Below are positions 10,289-21,900 of a DNA stretch of 64,000 bases, piece by piece; the first letter of the stretch is position 1; every line of letters starts with the position of its first letter. The position numbers and the translations under genes are program-made. Origin of the DNA: Rachicladosporium sp. CCFEE 5018 (taxonomy: Eukaryota > Ascomycota > Dothideomycetes > Cladosporiales > Cladosporiaceae); assembly GCA_002077045.2 (NCBI GenBank), contig KZ111147.1, positions 1,557,635 through 1,621,634 on the forward strand, read 5' to 3'. The notes under the pieces were generated by a model that was not told where the DNA came from, ran no database searches, and worked only from the letters and a program-made list of their open reading frames with translations.

Positions 10289-11518
10289 ATTTTGATCGCA
10301 TCGATAACTTCTGCTGCTTTGCGGTGCCGCCGGTCAGACGATTGGTATTCTCCTGGCTTGGGCTATGCCTCTGTAGTTGCCACGCCTCTGCGACTCGACC
10401 TCGGGTTCGAGGTGGCGCAACGGTGCCTCTACATCTGAAATCCCGATGTCAGGACTTGTATGAGCTCGAGATGTCAAATAGTGAAGACGTCACCTCTTTG
10501 CTTCATCTCACGTGCCCGTCGACCGAGGCCGACGCACGGAGAAAGCGGGTAGCCTACTGCCAGTGGCGTACAGTTGAAGCCGGCCCATGGACTGCATCCG
10601 CGTCCTTTGGAGTCATTATGAGCTCGGTCTGTCGCGGTTCAGGCGAGGAACGTCGTTGCACCCTTAAAGTATTGGGCAACATGCGAGCATAGCACGCAGC
10701 GGACTATGGCGACGGGACTTGAACCCGCCTGAGAGTAGCACCGCTAGACCATTCGCAGCCCTTTGAGAGAGCGTATCAAAGTTCTTGGCTTGGTGAAGTC
10801 TTTGCGGGTTGTTCAGTCGACGGCACGAAAGGGTTCGCGTACAGTCGCTGCTACGGCCGCAAGTTGCTCTGTTGCACAAGCACTTATGCCGACTGACCCA
10901 CTGCACCTGTGATTCACGCAGGTAGCTGATGCAGGGTGCTCTGGTAGCGGTGTTCGTATCTAGGTGAGTCAAGACGCCGCCAACCCGGTCGGGAAGGTGG
11001 TGGGGAGCTCGTCAACAGCAGCTTCCAATAAGTCTGTCCGTATGTGTCTGCTTCTCGTGGGGTGCTCGGGCGTCAGACTTGATCTCTCATTGAGATTGCG
11101 ACTTAGTACACAGCATATCGAGTGCACAGTAGGATCGCATACCCTGTCACAGAGAGATCATGAGAACCGTCGCAAGCTCAACGGTAATGTGCAGTAGCGA
11201 GATTATGACTCCTCTGCTGGATGCAAAGAGTATGCTAATCGTCTACTCTTTGAGTGTAATTGAGTTCGGCTAGCTGCTGCTTGTCTCCCGCTAAGGCATT
11301 CGTCACTCTGCGTCTTCGATTGCTTTGAATGCCCTTCGTCACCCATTGCGCTCTGTACAGTCGCTCTTTTGCTTCCTTCTATTCAGCAATTTGTCGCCTT
11401 GGGAACATGTCGAAATCGCGGTAGTCTAAGATCAAGCTGCGACTCCACACGCCACTCGCACCACGCCTCTGGCTACACGACATCCTGCACGGACATACAT
11501 CGAACTCATCGAGGCCGT
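10289..11518. other. Intergenic upstream of the ABCC transporter (haplotype A)
   Basis: About 1.2 kb. The part nearer the membrane-protein ORF is diverged from the other copy, and the last about 540 bp are nearly identical to 24170-24723. Around 10703-10758 the minus strand shows a TGGTCTAGCGG box and a GGTTCAAGTCC box, like tRNA A and B boxes, but they are too close together for a tRNA. No gene is called. The frame of the ABC ORF is open upstream of 11519 to 11369. Confidence 0.4.
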
Positions 11519-13175
11519 ATGGTGGCTATGTTCGCACACTGTTCTGGTCCAACCTGGCGCTCTGACGACTTTTCGCATTGCTTCCGACGCGACTACTTGG
11601 AGACGTTGTTCCCGCTTATCGCATGCGGGATCTCACTTTTGTACTTGACATATCTGGTCGCGCGATCATTGCAACCGTCACGGAGTAAAGAGGGCTACAG
11701 CTTGCTGAAGGATAGTCGCCTAAATGGCGACACCAATGGTCATCTTCGAGAGGATGATGAAGAGACGGAGAGTGACGATGAGGAAGACTACTTTGCGAGA
11801 AATGAGGAGTTAGCACTGCGATCGACGAAGAGCCTGGGCGGCGTGTCCGTGACTACGATCGACAAGCCGAAGGGTCAGGTATGGATGCCGATAATAGAAG
11901 AGTTCTGTGTGGTTGCAGTCCTCGCACTGGAGGTGGTTTCGCTTGTGGATGGATGGGACCACAAGGGTCGGATAGCGTCAATTGCGCAAGTGGCGACATG
12001 GACATATCTGGTGGTGCTCACTTCGATGAGAGTGCTGATCTCTACATCGAGTAAGTACTCTTTCACTGGACTATGGTATCAGACCGCATTTCTGTACGGG
12101 ATTCAGTGGCTTTGCAATGTGCTTGTTTTTCGATCAGCGATGGTGCATCCGCGCTCGCAGAAAAGCGAAGCTCTCGTCAGCGCTGTCTTTGCGCTCAACA
12201 CACTACTTGCACTGATCGCACTTACCTCGCGACGAGGCAACCGACTTGTGCAGCTCGACTACGAGGGCGAATTGGAGCCTTCCCGGGAGCCACTAGCTAG
12301 CTACTTGTCAATCATGACGTTCAGCTGGGTCGACGCCGTAGTCTGGAAAGGCTACGTCAAGGCTTACGAGATGAAGGATGTATGGAATTTGGCTGCCAAG
12401 GACAAGGCATCTGCTGTGTTGTCAGACTACCGGCAAGTGAAGAAGACATCCGCTCTGGCATTCCATCTTCTCAAATACTTCAAGCGCGGTCTTATCATCC
12501 AGGGATCCTGGGCTGTCATGTCTGGTCTCATTACATTCGTTCCAACTCTACTACTCAAGGCCATACTCGAGTACGTTGAGGACCCTACATCTGTGCCGCG
12601 CAACGCCGCCTGGTTCTACGTGATCTTGCTGTTCGTCTCGGGTGTGGCATTTGCACTCTCCGCGGGCCAGGCACTGTGGATTGGTCGCAAGATCTGCATT
12701 CGCCTGAGAGCCATCATCATTGGCGAGATTTACGCAAAGGCACTGCGTCGAAGAACTGCAGCTTCTGCCGACAAGGTCCTCGGGCAGCAGCAGGCGGCAA
12801 AACCTACCGAAGAGAAGGCCAAGCCTGGGCTGATGGACAAGATACGGTCGTTTGGCAGAAAGAAGAAGCAGGACGACTCGAAGAACGTGCCTAATGCGGC
12901 TATTGAACCGGACGAGGGACAGGTCAGCTCTGGAGCGATCATTAATCTGATGGCCGTGGACTCCTTCAAGGTCGCTGAGATCAGTGCGTATCTGCACTTC
13001 CTCTGGGCCGAGACGCCGGTGCAATTCGTGCTCTGCATTGTCTTACTTTACCGGATCCTTGGGTATAGCAGTATCGTTGGCATCGGCATGATGGCACTTT
13101 TACTACCCGTCAACATGGTAATTGCCAAGGCATTCACAAGGACTCAGAAGCTGATCCTAGCGGCCACGGACGCAC
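11519..13175 (+). CDS. ABCC-type ABC transporter, N-terminal part (haplotype A; cut by gap)
   Basis: An open frame of 552 codons that ends at the assembly gap. I prefer the ATG reading MVAMFAHCSG (11519) because a membrane segment (LETLFPLIACGISLLYLTYLV) follows soon after; an in-frame ATG-less extension reaches 11369. The part contains an N-terminal membrane domain, an acidic loop (EDDEETESDDEED) and the start of the first transporter membrane domain. It is about 98-99% identical to 24724-26382. The continuation is contig 3 (30799 onward): the missing piece is 126 bp in the other copy, and adding it keeps frame. Together they make one about 1710-aa protein resembling the fungal vacuolar Ybt1/Vmr1 group. 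Confidence 0.85.
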
Positions 13176-13275
13176 NNNNNNNNNNNNNNNNNNNNNNNNN
13201 NNNNNNNNNNNNNNNNNNNNNNNNNNNNNNNNNNNNNNNNNNNNNNNNNNNNNNNNNNNNNNNNNNNNNNNNNNN
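13176..13275. other. Assembly gap (100 N) inside ABCC gene
   Basis: Exactly 100 N, a placeholder size. The left flank is ABC transporter coding sequence and the right flank is an unrelated alpha/beta hydrolase gene, so the join is not a simple sequencing gap. By comparison with contig 2, the true continuation of the left flank is only 126 bp short of the start of contig 3. Confidence 0.95.
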
Positions 13276-13449
13276 TGGGAGGTTCTTTCCCAACTTCAAA
13301 CTGGCGGACGTGGAGAGTGGGCACTGGGTTATCAGTGAGGAGCCGGAGTACTTCAGGAAGGGTGAGTGAGGTGTTTTTATGAGGGATTGAGGAGCGGGAA
13401 GTGCTGACGTTTTGCAGCCGTTGTCGAGTTCTTGCAGGAGCAGGAATGA
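13276..13449 (+). CDS. Alpha/beta hydrolase (epoxide-hydrolase-like), C-terminal fragment
   Basis: The first 86 bases of contig 2, then an intron at 13362-13417 (GTGAGT donor, TTGCAG acceptor), then a final exon at 13418-13449. The encoded tail reads GHWVISEEPEYF, then RKAVVEFLQEQE and stop. The GHW followed by an E-P and a closing FL helix is the usual catalytic-histidine end of soluble epoxide hydrolases and related alpha/beta hydrolases. The rest of the gene is missing at the contig edge. In the true locus it should lie just upstream of the phosphatase; the matching place in haplotype A lies before the window. Confidence 0.65.
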
Positions 13450-13932
13450 TCTCTGCCTGGCTTTGCGCCTAAGCGATCATCCATGAGGTCGTCAGGCAAT
13501 CGACCCCATCGTCTGAGCATGCTTGGCCGGCACCGACCAGCACAGTCAGCAATACCACACTGAAGCACGCCGGCCAAACCACGGAGACGCTCGTCAATCA
13601 TGTACTGTTTCGGGTGTGCCGTAGCGAGGCTAGCTCACTTAGGCGAGAGAGCTTTTGAGCTCTCCACCAAGAGCATCAAGCTTGGCTCTTTAGTCACTGC
13701 AGATTGGATCAGGGTGCCGAAGTGCCGGCATCGCTTCTCCAGATAGCACAATTGAGCAGTTGCAAGTGCGCTGTGGAGTCAGCATTGGACATTACCTGTA
13801 TCTGTACCCCGCTATCACTGAAGATAACGGGTACGACCGAAAGGTATCACAATTCTTCCTCTTGCTCTGTTCATATCACTTGATTCATACCATTGAGCCA
13901 GCCTGTTCGATTGAGCTCTCAAATCTCCAACC
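13450..13932. other. Intergenic, hydrolase to phosphatase
   Basis: 483 bp with no supported gene. It includes the promoter of the phosphatase. No second copy is available in the window. Confidence 0.45.
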
Positions 13933-15485
13933 ATGATTTCCTTCGCAACTCTGGCTCTGAGCATCGCTCCATTGGCGTTCGCGCAAAGCAACGAGAAAGT
14001 GCTGGGCGTCTACATCTTCGTAATCGAAGCCTTTCATACCCGATCCTCTACTACACACTAACGAATGACTAGCATCGCCATGGCGATCGCACGGCGAAGT
14101 CTACACCTCCAGCCAACTTGACGGCACTCGGCTACGAAGAAGTCTTCACCTCCGGTTCATACTACCGCAATCGCTATATCGCCTCGGACGCAGCCTACAA
14201 GATCAACGGTATCAATAGCAACCTCGTCAAGCAGAGCCAGATCGCTGTTTCCGCGCCAGATGACACCGTTCTGCAGAACTCGGCCATCGGCTTCCTGCAA
14301 GGCTTGTACCCACCTGTTGGCGACTCGGTTTCCACAGAGACTCTTCGCAATGGCACGGAGGTCACGTCGCCCATGCAAGGCTACCAGCTGATTCCAGTTG
14401 ACTCGGTCATGAGTGGCAGTGGTAGCGAAGACAATGGCTGGTTGCAGAGCGCAAGTGGGTGCGGCCAGGCTGTTGCGAGCTCGAATGAGTACTTCTACAG
14501 CCAGGAGTATATGGACTTGCTGGCGAGTACGCAGAGTCTGTATGACACCATCGCACCAGTCGTCAACCGCACATTCACGGGCAGCCAAGTGAGCTTCAAG
14601 AACGCTTACACAAGTAAGTACCTTGTAGCTCCCTTAAAGTGGAAGCTCTACTGACGAAGAGCTACAGTCTACGACCTCATCAACGTAGCCACCATTCACA
14701 ATGCCTCCATCACCGACGCCGATGCTCTAACTCCGGAAGTCTTATACCAGCTCCGCACCCTCGCCGACACTCATGAATGGGGCTTGGCCTACAATGCCTC
14801 GAACGATGCCCGCGCAGTGACTGGCATGACGCTTGGCGGAGAGATCATGGACTTCCTCAACTCCACCCTCTCAAGTCAAGGAAAGCAGAAGCTCAACATC
14901 CAGTTCGGCGCATACGGAACTTTTGCAAGCTTTTTTGGTCTCGCGCAGCTGCCAGCGGCGAACGCGGAGTTTAAGGGCATCGCGGACTACGCATCGTCCA
15001 TGACCTTCGAGCTGTTCACAGATACTTCATCCGTCACGGCTGCTACATACTCAACACCCGAGGATCTATATGTACGCTTCCTCTGGCACAATGGCACAGC
15101 TTCCAACATCTCCGAGCCCACTGCCTATGCTCTATTCGGCTCCGGTCAGACAGTTCTGCCCTGGAGTGACTTCACGGCGGGCATGGGCAACTTCTCAATC
15201 ACGTCTACGGAGCAGTGGTGTGGTGTCTGTAGGAACACGACGGGCACCTGCGCGGCTTATCAGCCTGCGGCTAGTAGTGGAAGCCAGAGCAGTGCAGTTG
15301 GCCAGTCAAATGGCAACGGAATGAGTCCCGCTGTCAATGGGGTGATTGGCGCTATGGTCACGTTGGCTGTGGTGCTTGGAGTGCTTGGGTTGGTGATGCT
15401 TGTTGGAGGGTATAGGTTGGTGAGCAAGAAGAGGATGGCCAGGAGCACGAATGTGGGAGGTGCGGAGGAGGTGAAGGGAGCGTAA
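13933..15485 (+). CDS. Histidine acid phosphatase-like membrane protein (haplotype B, complete)
   Basis: Exons are 13933-14019, 14073-14613 and 14668-15485, giving 481 aa. The introns (53 and 54 nt) have GTAATC and GTAAGT donors. The protein has a signal peptide (MISFATLALSIAPLAFAQ). The branch-1 histidine phosphatase motif RHGDRT lies directly after the first splice junction, about residue 31. A Ser/Gly-rich stalk and a C-terminal membrane helix with basic tail follow. It would act on phosphate esters at the cell surface or in the secretory path. The usual late His-Asp pair is not evident: the corresponding stretch reads QFGAYGTFASFFGL, so the proton donor may differ or activity may be altered. 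Confidence 0.85.
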
Positions 15486-15857
15486 TACGAGCGCGCTGTC
15501 GCCAAGGTCGTTGTGTACAGGTCGACAAGCATTGTAGTCACTTGATGTCTCTATGAGGAGCCAAAGATGCTGCTTGTTATTCCCAGAGGTTTCACTGTGG
15601 AGTTCGTCTTCTGTCCCCTTACCATAATTTAGCGTGTCATCGCGCAAACCCACCGCGGTGATCGGCAGCGGGGCGAACCTGATCTGCATTGCGCAAGCGT
15701 GGTGACCGAATGACGGGGTTCTGTGCGGACCAAGTACCGTCACAATTGTCTTGATGGAGCTCAGGATGCCGAGGCTCCGTTGACCACAATTATGATATAC
15801 TTGTGTCTACGATTCGGTTCTAGCATTCCTATTCTTAAGTCTGTGTAGACCACAGCC
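15486..15857. other. Intergenic, phosphatase to MFS (haplotype B)
   Basis: The allelic counterpart of 666-1066, lacking about 28 bp near its start. No gene seen. Confidence 0.5.
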
Positions 15858-17267
15858 ATGGGAGCGCAATCCCCAGTCTCGCCCGCGCGGCGGAACCAGG
15901 TGTTGAAAGTGTTGTTCATATCGTTGCTCCTCGATCTCGTACACCTCTGTCCAGATTCCACGATCATCTCCTAGCGCTAACAGCATTCATAGATCTCCTT
16001 CACATTCATCCTTCCCCTCTTCCCCAAGCTCCTCGAGTTCTACCGCAACCTTGAAGTCCAATCCTCCAACACAGTCCTCTCCCGCATCCTCTCCGGCCTG
16101 AACGCCTACAAGAACTCCTTCTCGAAACCCATAAACGATCGCTACGATATCGTGCTCCTCGGAGGCGCTCTAGGATCCCTCTTTTCTTTCTGCCAGGCCC
16201 TCGCCTCGCCCGTCATCGGCACGCTCTCGGACCGCTATGGCCGCCGCACTGCGCTACTTTGGTCAATGGCCGGCAATATTGCCTCCGTGGCGCTGTGGTG
16301 CGCGGCGGTGGACTTCAGGACGTTCTTGGCGAGTAGGATTGTGGGAGGGCTGAGTGAGGGGAATGTACAGATCGCGCTTGCGATTGCGACGGACATCAGT
16401 AGCGATGCGGATAGGGGCAAGACCATGGCACTTGTCGGAGCTTGCTTCAGCATAGCGTTTACCTTCGGGCCTGCGCTCGGGGCGGCACTGGCAAATGTCA
16501 CGACTGTGGCGGCGAATCCGTTCGCGACCGCGGCAGGCTTCTCGTTGTTTCTGATCGTCACGGAGACTGTATACCTGTACTTTGCGCTGCCAGAGACGCA
16601 TCTGGTGGACAAGCCCACGGCGAATGGTACGACACACACCGAGATGGTAGTACCAGTGAAGCATACGAGAACAAATTCGCATTCGCTGCTGAACCTCACG
16701 CACTTTGCATTTATCCTGTTCTTCAGCGGCATGGAGTTCTCCCTTCCCTTCATGACCTATGACCTCTTCGCGTTCGAAGCAAAGGACTCCGGCAAGCTAC
16801 TTGGATTCATCGGACTCGTCGCATCACTGTTCCAAGGCGGTGTGGTCCGGCGTATGCACCCTCTACGCGCCGTACAGACTGGCGTGGCGAGCGCGGCAGT
16901 GGCGTTCTTCATTCTCTCCCGTCTGAGCACGCAGAAAGAACTGTATGCTGCAGCGTTTCTGCTGGCGATTACGAGCAGTACTGTCGTCACAGGCTTGAAC
17001 AGTCTATCGGGCTTTGAGGCAGGCAGTAATGAGAGAGGGGAGAAGTTGGGCAACCATCGAAGTTTTGGGCAGGCTGGCCGAGCACTGGGCCCGCTGTTGT
17101 TCTGTACACTTTACTGGTGGGCGGGCAGGGATACAGCGTATCTTACTGGCGCTGCAGGCATGGTTGGAGTCTGTGGGCTGGTATTTGGGCAACTCAAGGC
17201 GCCCAAGGGGCTGGATGTGAAGAAGGTGGAAACGCCGGCGGATCTACTGGCCGAGAAGGCTGGGTGA
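15858..17267 (+). CDS. MFS transporter, DHA1/MFSD10-like (haplotype B)
   Basis: Exons are 15858-15938 and 15993-17267 (54-nt intron, GTACAC donor, CTAAC branch), 451 aa, the same structure and length as the copy at 1067-2476. The LSDRYGRR motif is intact. Differences cluster at about 16320-16790, where many third-codon positions change and a short variable loop around residues 265-275 differs in several amino acids. Elsewhere the copies are close to identical. That both frames remain open with mostly silent changes indicates both alleles are functional. Confidence 0.85.
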
Positions 17268-17700
17268 GGCTCTTTGCTGGCATGGTATGTATACTGTATA
17301 TATGCACGTTCAACACAGGCGCCACGCGCGACCAATATTGCATACGTTCAGCATTGCGGATATAGGAGATGTCCTGGACGACAATGCCCGTCGGGTTGTG
17401 GCTGAAGAGACTCCGAGGCTGAGGTCGAGACGTCACTCGATAACACCAATCCGCGCGAGGTTCAAAACATGGCTTTTCGCGATTCTGCCCTCTGCGCATT
17501 ACCACTGTCTTCCGAAATCGTGTAGATGCCGTTTGGTTCTGAAAGCCTCGCTCGCTGAGTTTAGCAAGATGGTGTCACGATAAGACTACGATCAATTATT
17601 CCGCTCCCGTTTGGGTCGCCACCAGCAAGGACTACGACCTAGGACAGAAACACGCCATAATTTTGGTTGTATTTACGTACCACATACCTTGCAGGAAACA
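17268..17700. other. Intergenic, MFS to MBOAT (haplotype B)
   Basis: The counterpart of 2477-2907, with several small indels and many substitutions. No gene seen. Confidence 0.45.
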
Positions 17701-19335
17701 ATGCTACCACCTGGTCTATCTACACCTCACGAGGTGTCACAATACTACGATGACCTCTACTACGCTGGAATCGCTTCGGGCAAATGGCGGCCATTCGTCT
17801 ATCCCTTTGGCGCGCTTGGCGGCTTTGTAGCAATACTGGCTCTGATCTTGGACAATCGACGATCACGTATACGACGCTATGTTGTCTACGCTACCTATGC
17901 ATTCATGTGTTACTTCCACATCTGGTGTATGATCAGTTTCAGAGCGAGGAACGCGGCTGCTGCGTTTGGGCTCGGGTTGATCGCAGCGTTCAGCAATCTC
18001 TTCATTGGCGCTGTAGGGTGTGCAATATATCGGGACGATTGCAGGAGACTGCAGAGAAGGAGTGGAGTGGTGAAGCCTGGAATCAAGGATGTTGGCGCGA
18101 ACGGTCTCGCGAGCAGTACGGGAACCGAGCACGCCAGCGTCAGCAATGTCAACGGGGATGCAAGGCAACGATTGCCGAATGGCGCCGTCAGTAACACTCC
18201 TGACCACAGTGTGGAGTTACCTCTGCCGCCCTTCTACTGGCAGGCCGTCCCACAGGACTCGCTCATCGAACGCGCCGACTGGGTCTTGGACGCCTTCACC
18301 AGCTTTCGTGGCATCGGCTGGACTTGGCAGCGATCTGGTCTGCCTCCACCGCCATCGTTCGTGGAGGATGCACTCGGCGGTGCTGTCGACATCGTGGAAC
18401 GCCCGGAGCCAGTACGTGTCAGCAGAACCGGCGTACGTCGACTTAGCGATCGAGCGGCGCTGGTCAGGGAAAGTGCTATCAATGTCGTCATCGGCTACAT
18501 CGTCCTTGACGCCGTCAAGACGCTCGGCATACACGATCCTTACATGTGGGGCTACATGGACGCTGCGCCACCAGCATTCCTTCCTGAAGTCATTCGGCAG
18601 TCTTTTGCTCTGACCAGGACCTATAGATTGTCGATCAGCTGTACAGCGATTTACACTGCACTGTGGTTTGCGTTCAAGCTGGGGCCATTCTTCTTCTGCG
18701 GTATTCTCGGGCCAAAGTGGATAGGTGTTCGAGGTGAAGCTTGGATGAACCCAGCATGTATGTTCGGCAGCTTTAGCTCAGTATTGGATCATGGCCTCGC
18801 GGGCTGGTGGGGCGGCTGGTGGCATCAGACGTTCCGCATGGTATTCGAAGAGCCAGCGGGCTGGCTTATCGCAGGCCTTGGGGCGGAGCAGAGGTCAACC
18901 GTAGGCAGTCTGGTCTCAGTGTTTACTGCATTCTTCCTGTCCGGCTGTCTGCATGCAAGTGGGAGCTACACGCAGCTTGGCGATACACGGCCGATTCTTG
19001 GGCAGATGCGCTTCTTCTTGCTGCAAGCATGCGGCGTCACACTGCAGACATTTGCAGTCCGAGGACTGAAGGCAGCTGGCCTTACCCAAAGACTGCCGAA
19101 GCGAGTCCGCCAACTGGGTAACCTGGTGATGGTGATGTTTTGGATGTACCATACAGCACCGCTGCTGTGCGACGACTTCGCGCGAGGAGGCATATGGCTC
19201 TTTGAGCCCGTTCCCGTCAGCATCTTTAGGGGGTTAGGACTAGGGCCGAAAGGTGGAGGAGGATGGTGGCTTTGGAGCGATCTGTTTGCATGGCGGACGG
19301 GAGAGCATTGGTGGAATACAGGGATTGCATTATAG
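17701..19335 (+). CDS. Wax-synthase-like MBOAT O-acyltransferase (haplotype B)
   Basis: 544 aa, intronless, exactly the same length as 2908-4542. The WHQTFR motif and the LSGCLHASG segment are both intact. Amino-acid differences concentrate in the soluble Ser-rich loop (about residues 120-170) and in the stretch around AGLGAEQRSTVGS, while membrane segments are nearly unchanged. This is as expected for two working alleles. The ORF extends upstream to 17611, but that extension is not shared with the other copy. Confidence 0.82.
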   Translation: MLPPGLSTPHEVSQYYDDLYYAGIASGKWRPFVYPFGALGGFVAILALILDNRRSRIRRYVVYATYAFMCYFHIWCMISFRARNAAAAFGLGLIAAFSNLFIGAVGCAIYRDDCRRLQRRSGVVKPGIKDVGANGLASSTGTEHASVSNVNGDARQRLPNGAVSNTPDHSVELPLPPFYWQAVPQDSLIERADWVLDAFTSFRGIGWTWQRSGLPPPPSFVEDALGGAVDIVERPEPVRVSRTGVRRLSDRAALVRESAINVVIGYIVLDAVKTLGIHDPYMWGYMDAAPPAFLPEVIRQSFALTRTYRLSISCTAIYTALWFAFKLGPFFFCGILGPKWIGVRGEAWMNPACMFGSFSSVLDHGLAGWWGGWWHQTFRMVFEEPAGWLIAGLGAEQRSTVGSLVSVFTAFFLSGCLHASGSYTQLGDTRPILGQMRFFLLQACGVTLQTFAVRGLKAAGLTQRLPKRVRQLGNLVMVMFWMYHTAPLLCDDFARGGIWLFEPVPVSIFRGLGLGPKGGGGWWLWSDLFAWRTGEHWWNTGIAL

Positions 19336-20384
19336 ATCATGACGTGCCAAGTACATGATTGCATGAAGCGTCTCTTATCTACAAGCGTTCACGTGCCAGC
19401 TTCACTTCGCGGATGCCAAGACTGCACCTCCGTGCCTTCCCCAGATTTCGGTCACACCGCGGAGAGAAAGCATAATTGTGTGGCGTTCCGGTCTGGCAAG
19501 CCCTGGTTTGGCAAGCCCTGGTTTGGCGATGCTTGATGACGGCACTGCAACAAGCAAGTTGGGGCGTCGAAGGATGCGATGGAAGCGAGACCATTGCTGC
19601 TATCCGGGATCATCGTATCCTATGGCTCCCGTTTTCAAGTGACGCTATCAGCAAGACTCAAGTTGGGAACGCTGATATCTCGGCCCAGTGAGCGCACTCG
19701 GGTTAGAGATGCGTGAGAGACATCTTAGAAAACTGGGGTTGTGTAAGAGATCTCTCGGCAGCCGGCAGCCATTGGGGCGTACCCCTTCTGGGCAAGGCTT
19801 GCGTGGACGAAGCTCCGCTACAGTTTGATCTCTCGTGTAACGATGAACCACTCAGCTGTAGTAGGAACTTAAACATGGTGAGAATCGCTCTGGACTGCCA
19901 TACCTATTTTGCACAAGTTCGAGTCTTCGTCGAGTAATGTATCTAGTGCTTATCGCTCAGGTAATCCCGTCTAATCGGAGGCTTTCCCAATCGTGAAGTG
20001 TCCTCGTCGGTCGACCTCCGCAGTGGTCATCGAGATTTCATGCACACACTTACGTCACTGACACCCGGTCGTGTGTGTGCGGGCGCACCGCATCCACCAA
20101 CGTTTTATTGCATGATTATAGTTGCGTAAGGCACAGGTGGAGCTGTTGATAAGGGTACGGGCACGTACGGGGAGGACAGGACGATGGACCTCGAGAGTCA
20201 AGTACCCGCTCAGGCGCACTCCACTTCCCAACCGTAGGTGTGAAAAGGCTCTTCTTGCTCCGCACAATTCCTATCAGACGGCTTCACGTGGCAACACTTC
20301 ACGCGCATCATCTTAACCAGACCTGAGATTTCGAGACCTGGGCGTTCTCTCTGTATCCTACACTCTGCTCAGACCAACACAGCC
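19336..20384. other. Long intergenic region upstream of AAAP transporter (haplotype B)
   Basis: The counterpart of 4543-5574, highly similar along its length. It differs by a 15-bp tandem duplication (about 19495-19524) and a few substitutions. No gene called. Confidence 0.45.
19495..19524. repeat. 15-bp tandem duplication present in one haplotype
   Basis: Two head-to-tail copies of a 15-bp unit beginning GGCAAGCCCTGG. The matching place in contig 1 (around 4703) has a single copy. This is a simple replication-slippage type difference between alleles. Confidence 0.85.
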
Positions 20385-21900
20385 ATGGCGATGGATTCAG
20401 CTCACGTGGTGCATGCGCCCGGACATCTCATCGAGGAGGAGAAGGACTCCGACATCGAGTCGTCGCCTTCGCGATCCAAGTACGACACCGAGAAGTATGA
20501 CGGCAAACATGGCATGCACGACTTGGAGAATGCGACGACCGTCGAAGAAGGCCAGACTGCAGGGGAGAAGAAGTTCAAGGCTCTCAGCTGGCCTAAGCTG
20601 ACGATATGCTTGATTGTCGAGGCGATCGCTCTTGGCTCTCTCAGTGTACCAAGCGCCTTCGCTGCAGTCGGAATGGTCGCTGGTGTGCTCCTCTCTATCG
20701 GTCTCGGCCTTATTGCCATCTACACCAGCTACGTTGTCGGTCAGGTCAAGCTTCGCCACCCTGGTGTCGCTCACTATGCGGACGCAGTCAAGCTCATCTG
20801 GGGCAAGCCAGGGTATGAGCTCACTGGCGTGATGTTCTGCCTATTGCTCATCCTCCTCGTCGGCTCCCACACCCTCACTGGAACCATAGCATGGATCCGC
20901 ATCGTGGACAACAACGCTCTTTGTGCTCTGATATGGGGCATCATCTCGGCTATCCTGCTTTTTGTCCTTGCACTCCCGCCTAGCTTTGCCGAGTTCGCCA
21001 TCCTCGGCTACATCGACTTCGCCAGCATCATCCTCGCCATCGGTGTCACTATCATCGCCACTGGTGTCGAGGCCCACAAGTCACCAGGCGGTCTGAACGG
21101 TGTCAACTGGACGTGGGGCCCACCACCGGATATGACTCTGCCTAAGGCGTTCTTGTCGGTCACGAACATCATCTTCGCCTACTCCTTCGCTGTCTGCCAG
21201 TTCTCTTTCATGGACGAGATGCACACACCAAAAGACTACGTCAAGTCGATCTGGGCTCACGGACTGGCTGAGATCTTCATCTACACCATCACTGGCGGCC
21301 TGATCTACGCGTTCGTTGGCGCCGATGTTAGCAGCCCGGCTCTGCTTTCGGCTGGCCACACTGTGTCGCGCATCGCTTTCGGTATTGCGCTTCCCGTTAT
21401 CTTCATCTCCGGCAGCATCAACTCCACAGTTGTCGGTCGCTACATCATCGGTCGTGCATTCCCGAGGTCGCCTATCAGATACACGAACACGAAGAAGGGC
21501 TGGATCGTCTGGGTGGCCCTGATCGCGATCATCACATTGATTGGCTTTGTCATCGCCGAGGCTATTCCGTTCTTCAACGCTTTGCTTGGGTTGATCTCGA
21601 GTTTGTTCATAAGTACGTGTCTATCCAACCTCCTTTCGTCAAACGTAGAACTGACTTGTAATAGGTGGCTTCACGTTCTACTTCCCAGCACTCTTCTGGT
21701 TCCAGCTCGTCAAGGAGGGCAAATGGAATTCTAGCACGAAGAACATCGTCTTGTCGATCATGAACGTGATTGTGCTGTTCATCGGCATTGCAACACTCGG
21801 TTTGGGTACCTATGCCAGTGTTGTGGATATCTTGGATGCCTACTCGAGCGGTGAAGTGAGGGGCAGCTTTACGTGTAGTGCTAAGGCGTACGAGTCGTAG
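20385..21900 (+). CDS. AAAP-family amino acid transporter, Mtr-like (haplotype B)
   Basis: Exons are 20385-21612 and 21665-21900 (52-nt intron, GTACGT donor), 487 aa. It is the allele of 5575-7091. Protein differences are few (for example IVWIR versus IAWIR, ALGLAE versus AHGLAE, VVAEA versus VIAEA). At the DNA level, the stretch from about 21100 to 21420 carries a cluster of silent changes while the first about 700 bp are almost identical. Expected function is as for the other copy: uptake of neutral amino acids through the plasma membrane. Confidence 0.85.

Larger units (their letters stand above)
1..13175. repeat. Allelic or homeologous copy of 14821-26382
   Basis: Position 1 matches 14821 and position 13175 matches 26382, same order and orientation throughout. 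The offset changes from 14820 at the start to 13207 at the end, mainly because of the 2157/492-bp structural difference at 7538-9694 versus 22337-22828 and the 76-bp segment at 23578-23653. Confidence 0.9.

Noticed and set aside
10703..10758. tRNA-like signals on the minus strand (TGGTCTAGCGG and GGTTCAAGTCC)
   Set aside because: The two boxes are only about 20 nt apart, leaving no room for an anticodon arm, and the acceptor stem cannot be paired. The other haplotype has lost the B box. At most a decayed relic.
11369..13369. Single 666-aa protein spanning the first gap
   Set aside because: It joins an ABC transporter to the tail of an alpha/beta hydrolase across 100 N; the two parts belong to different genes.
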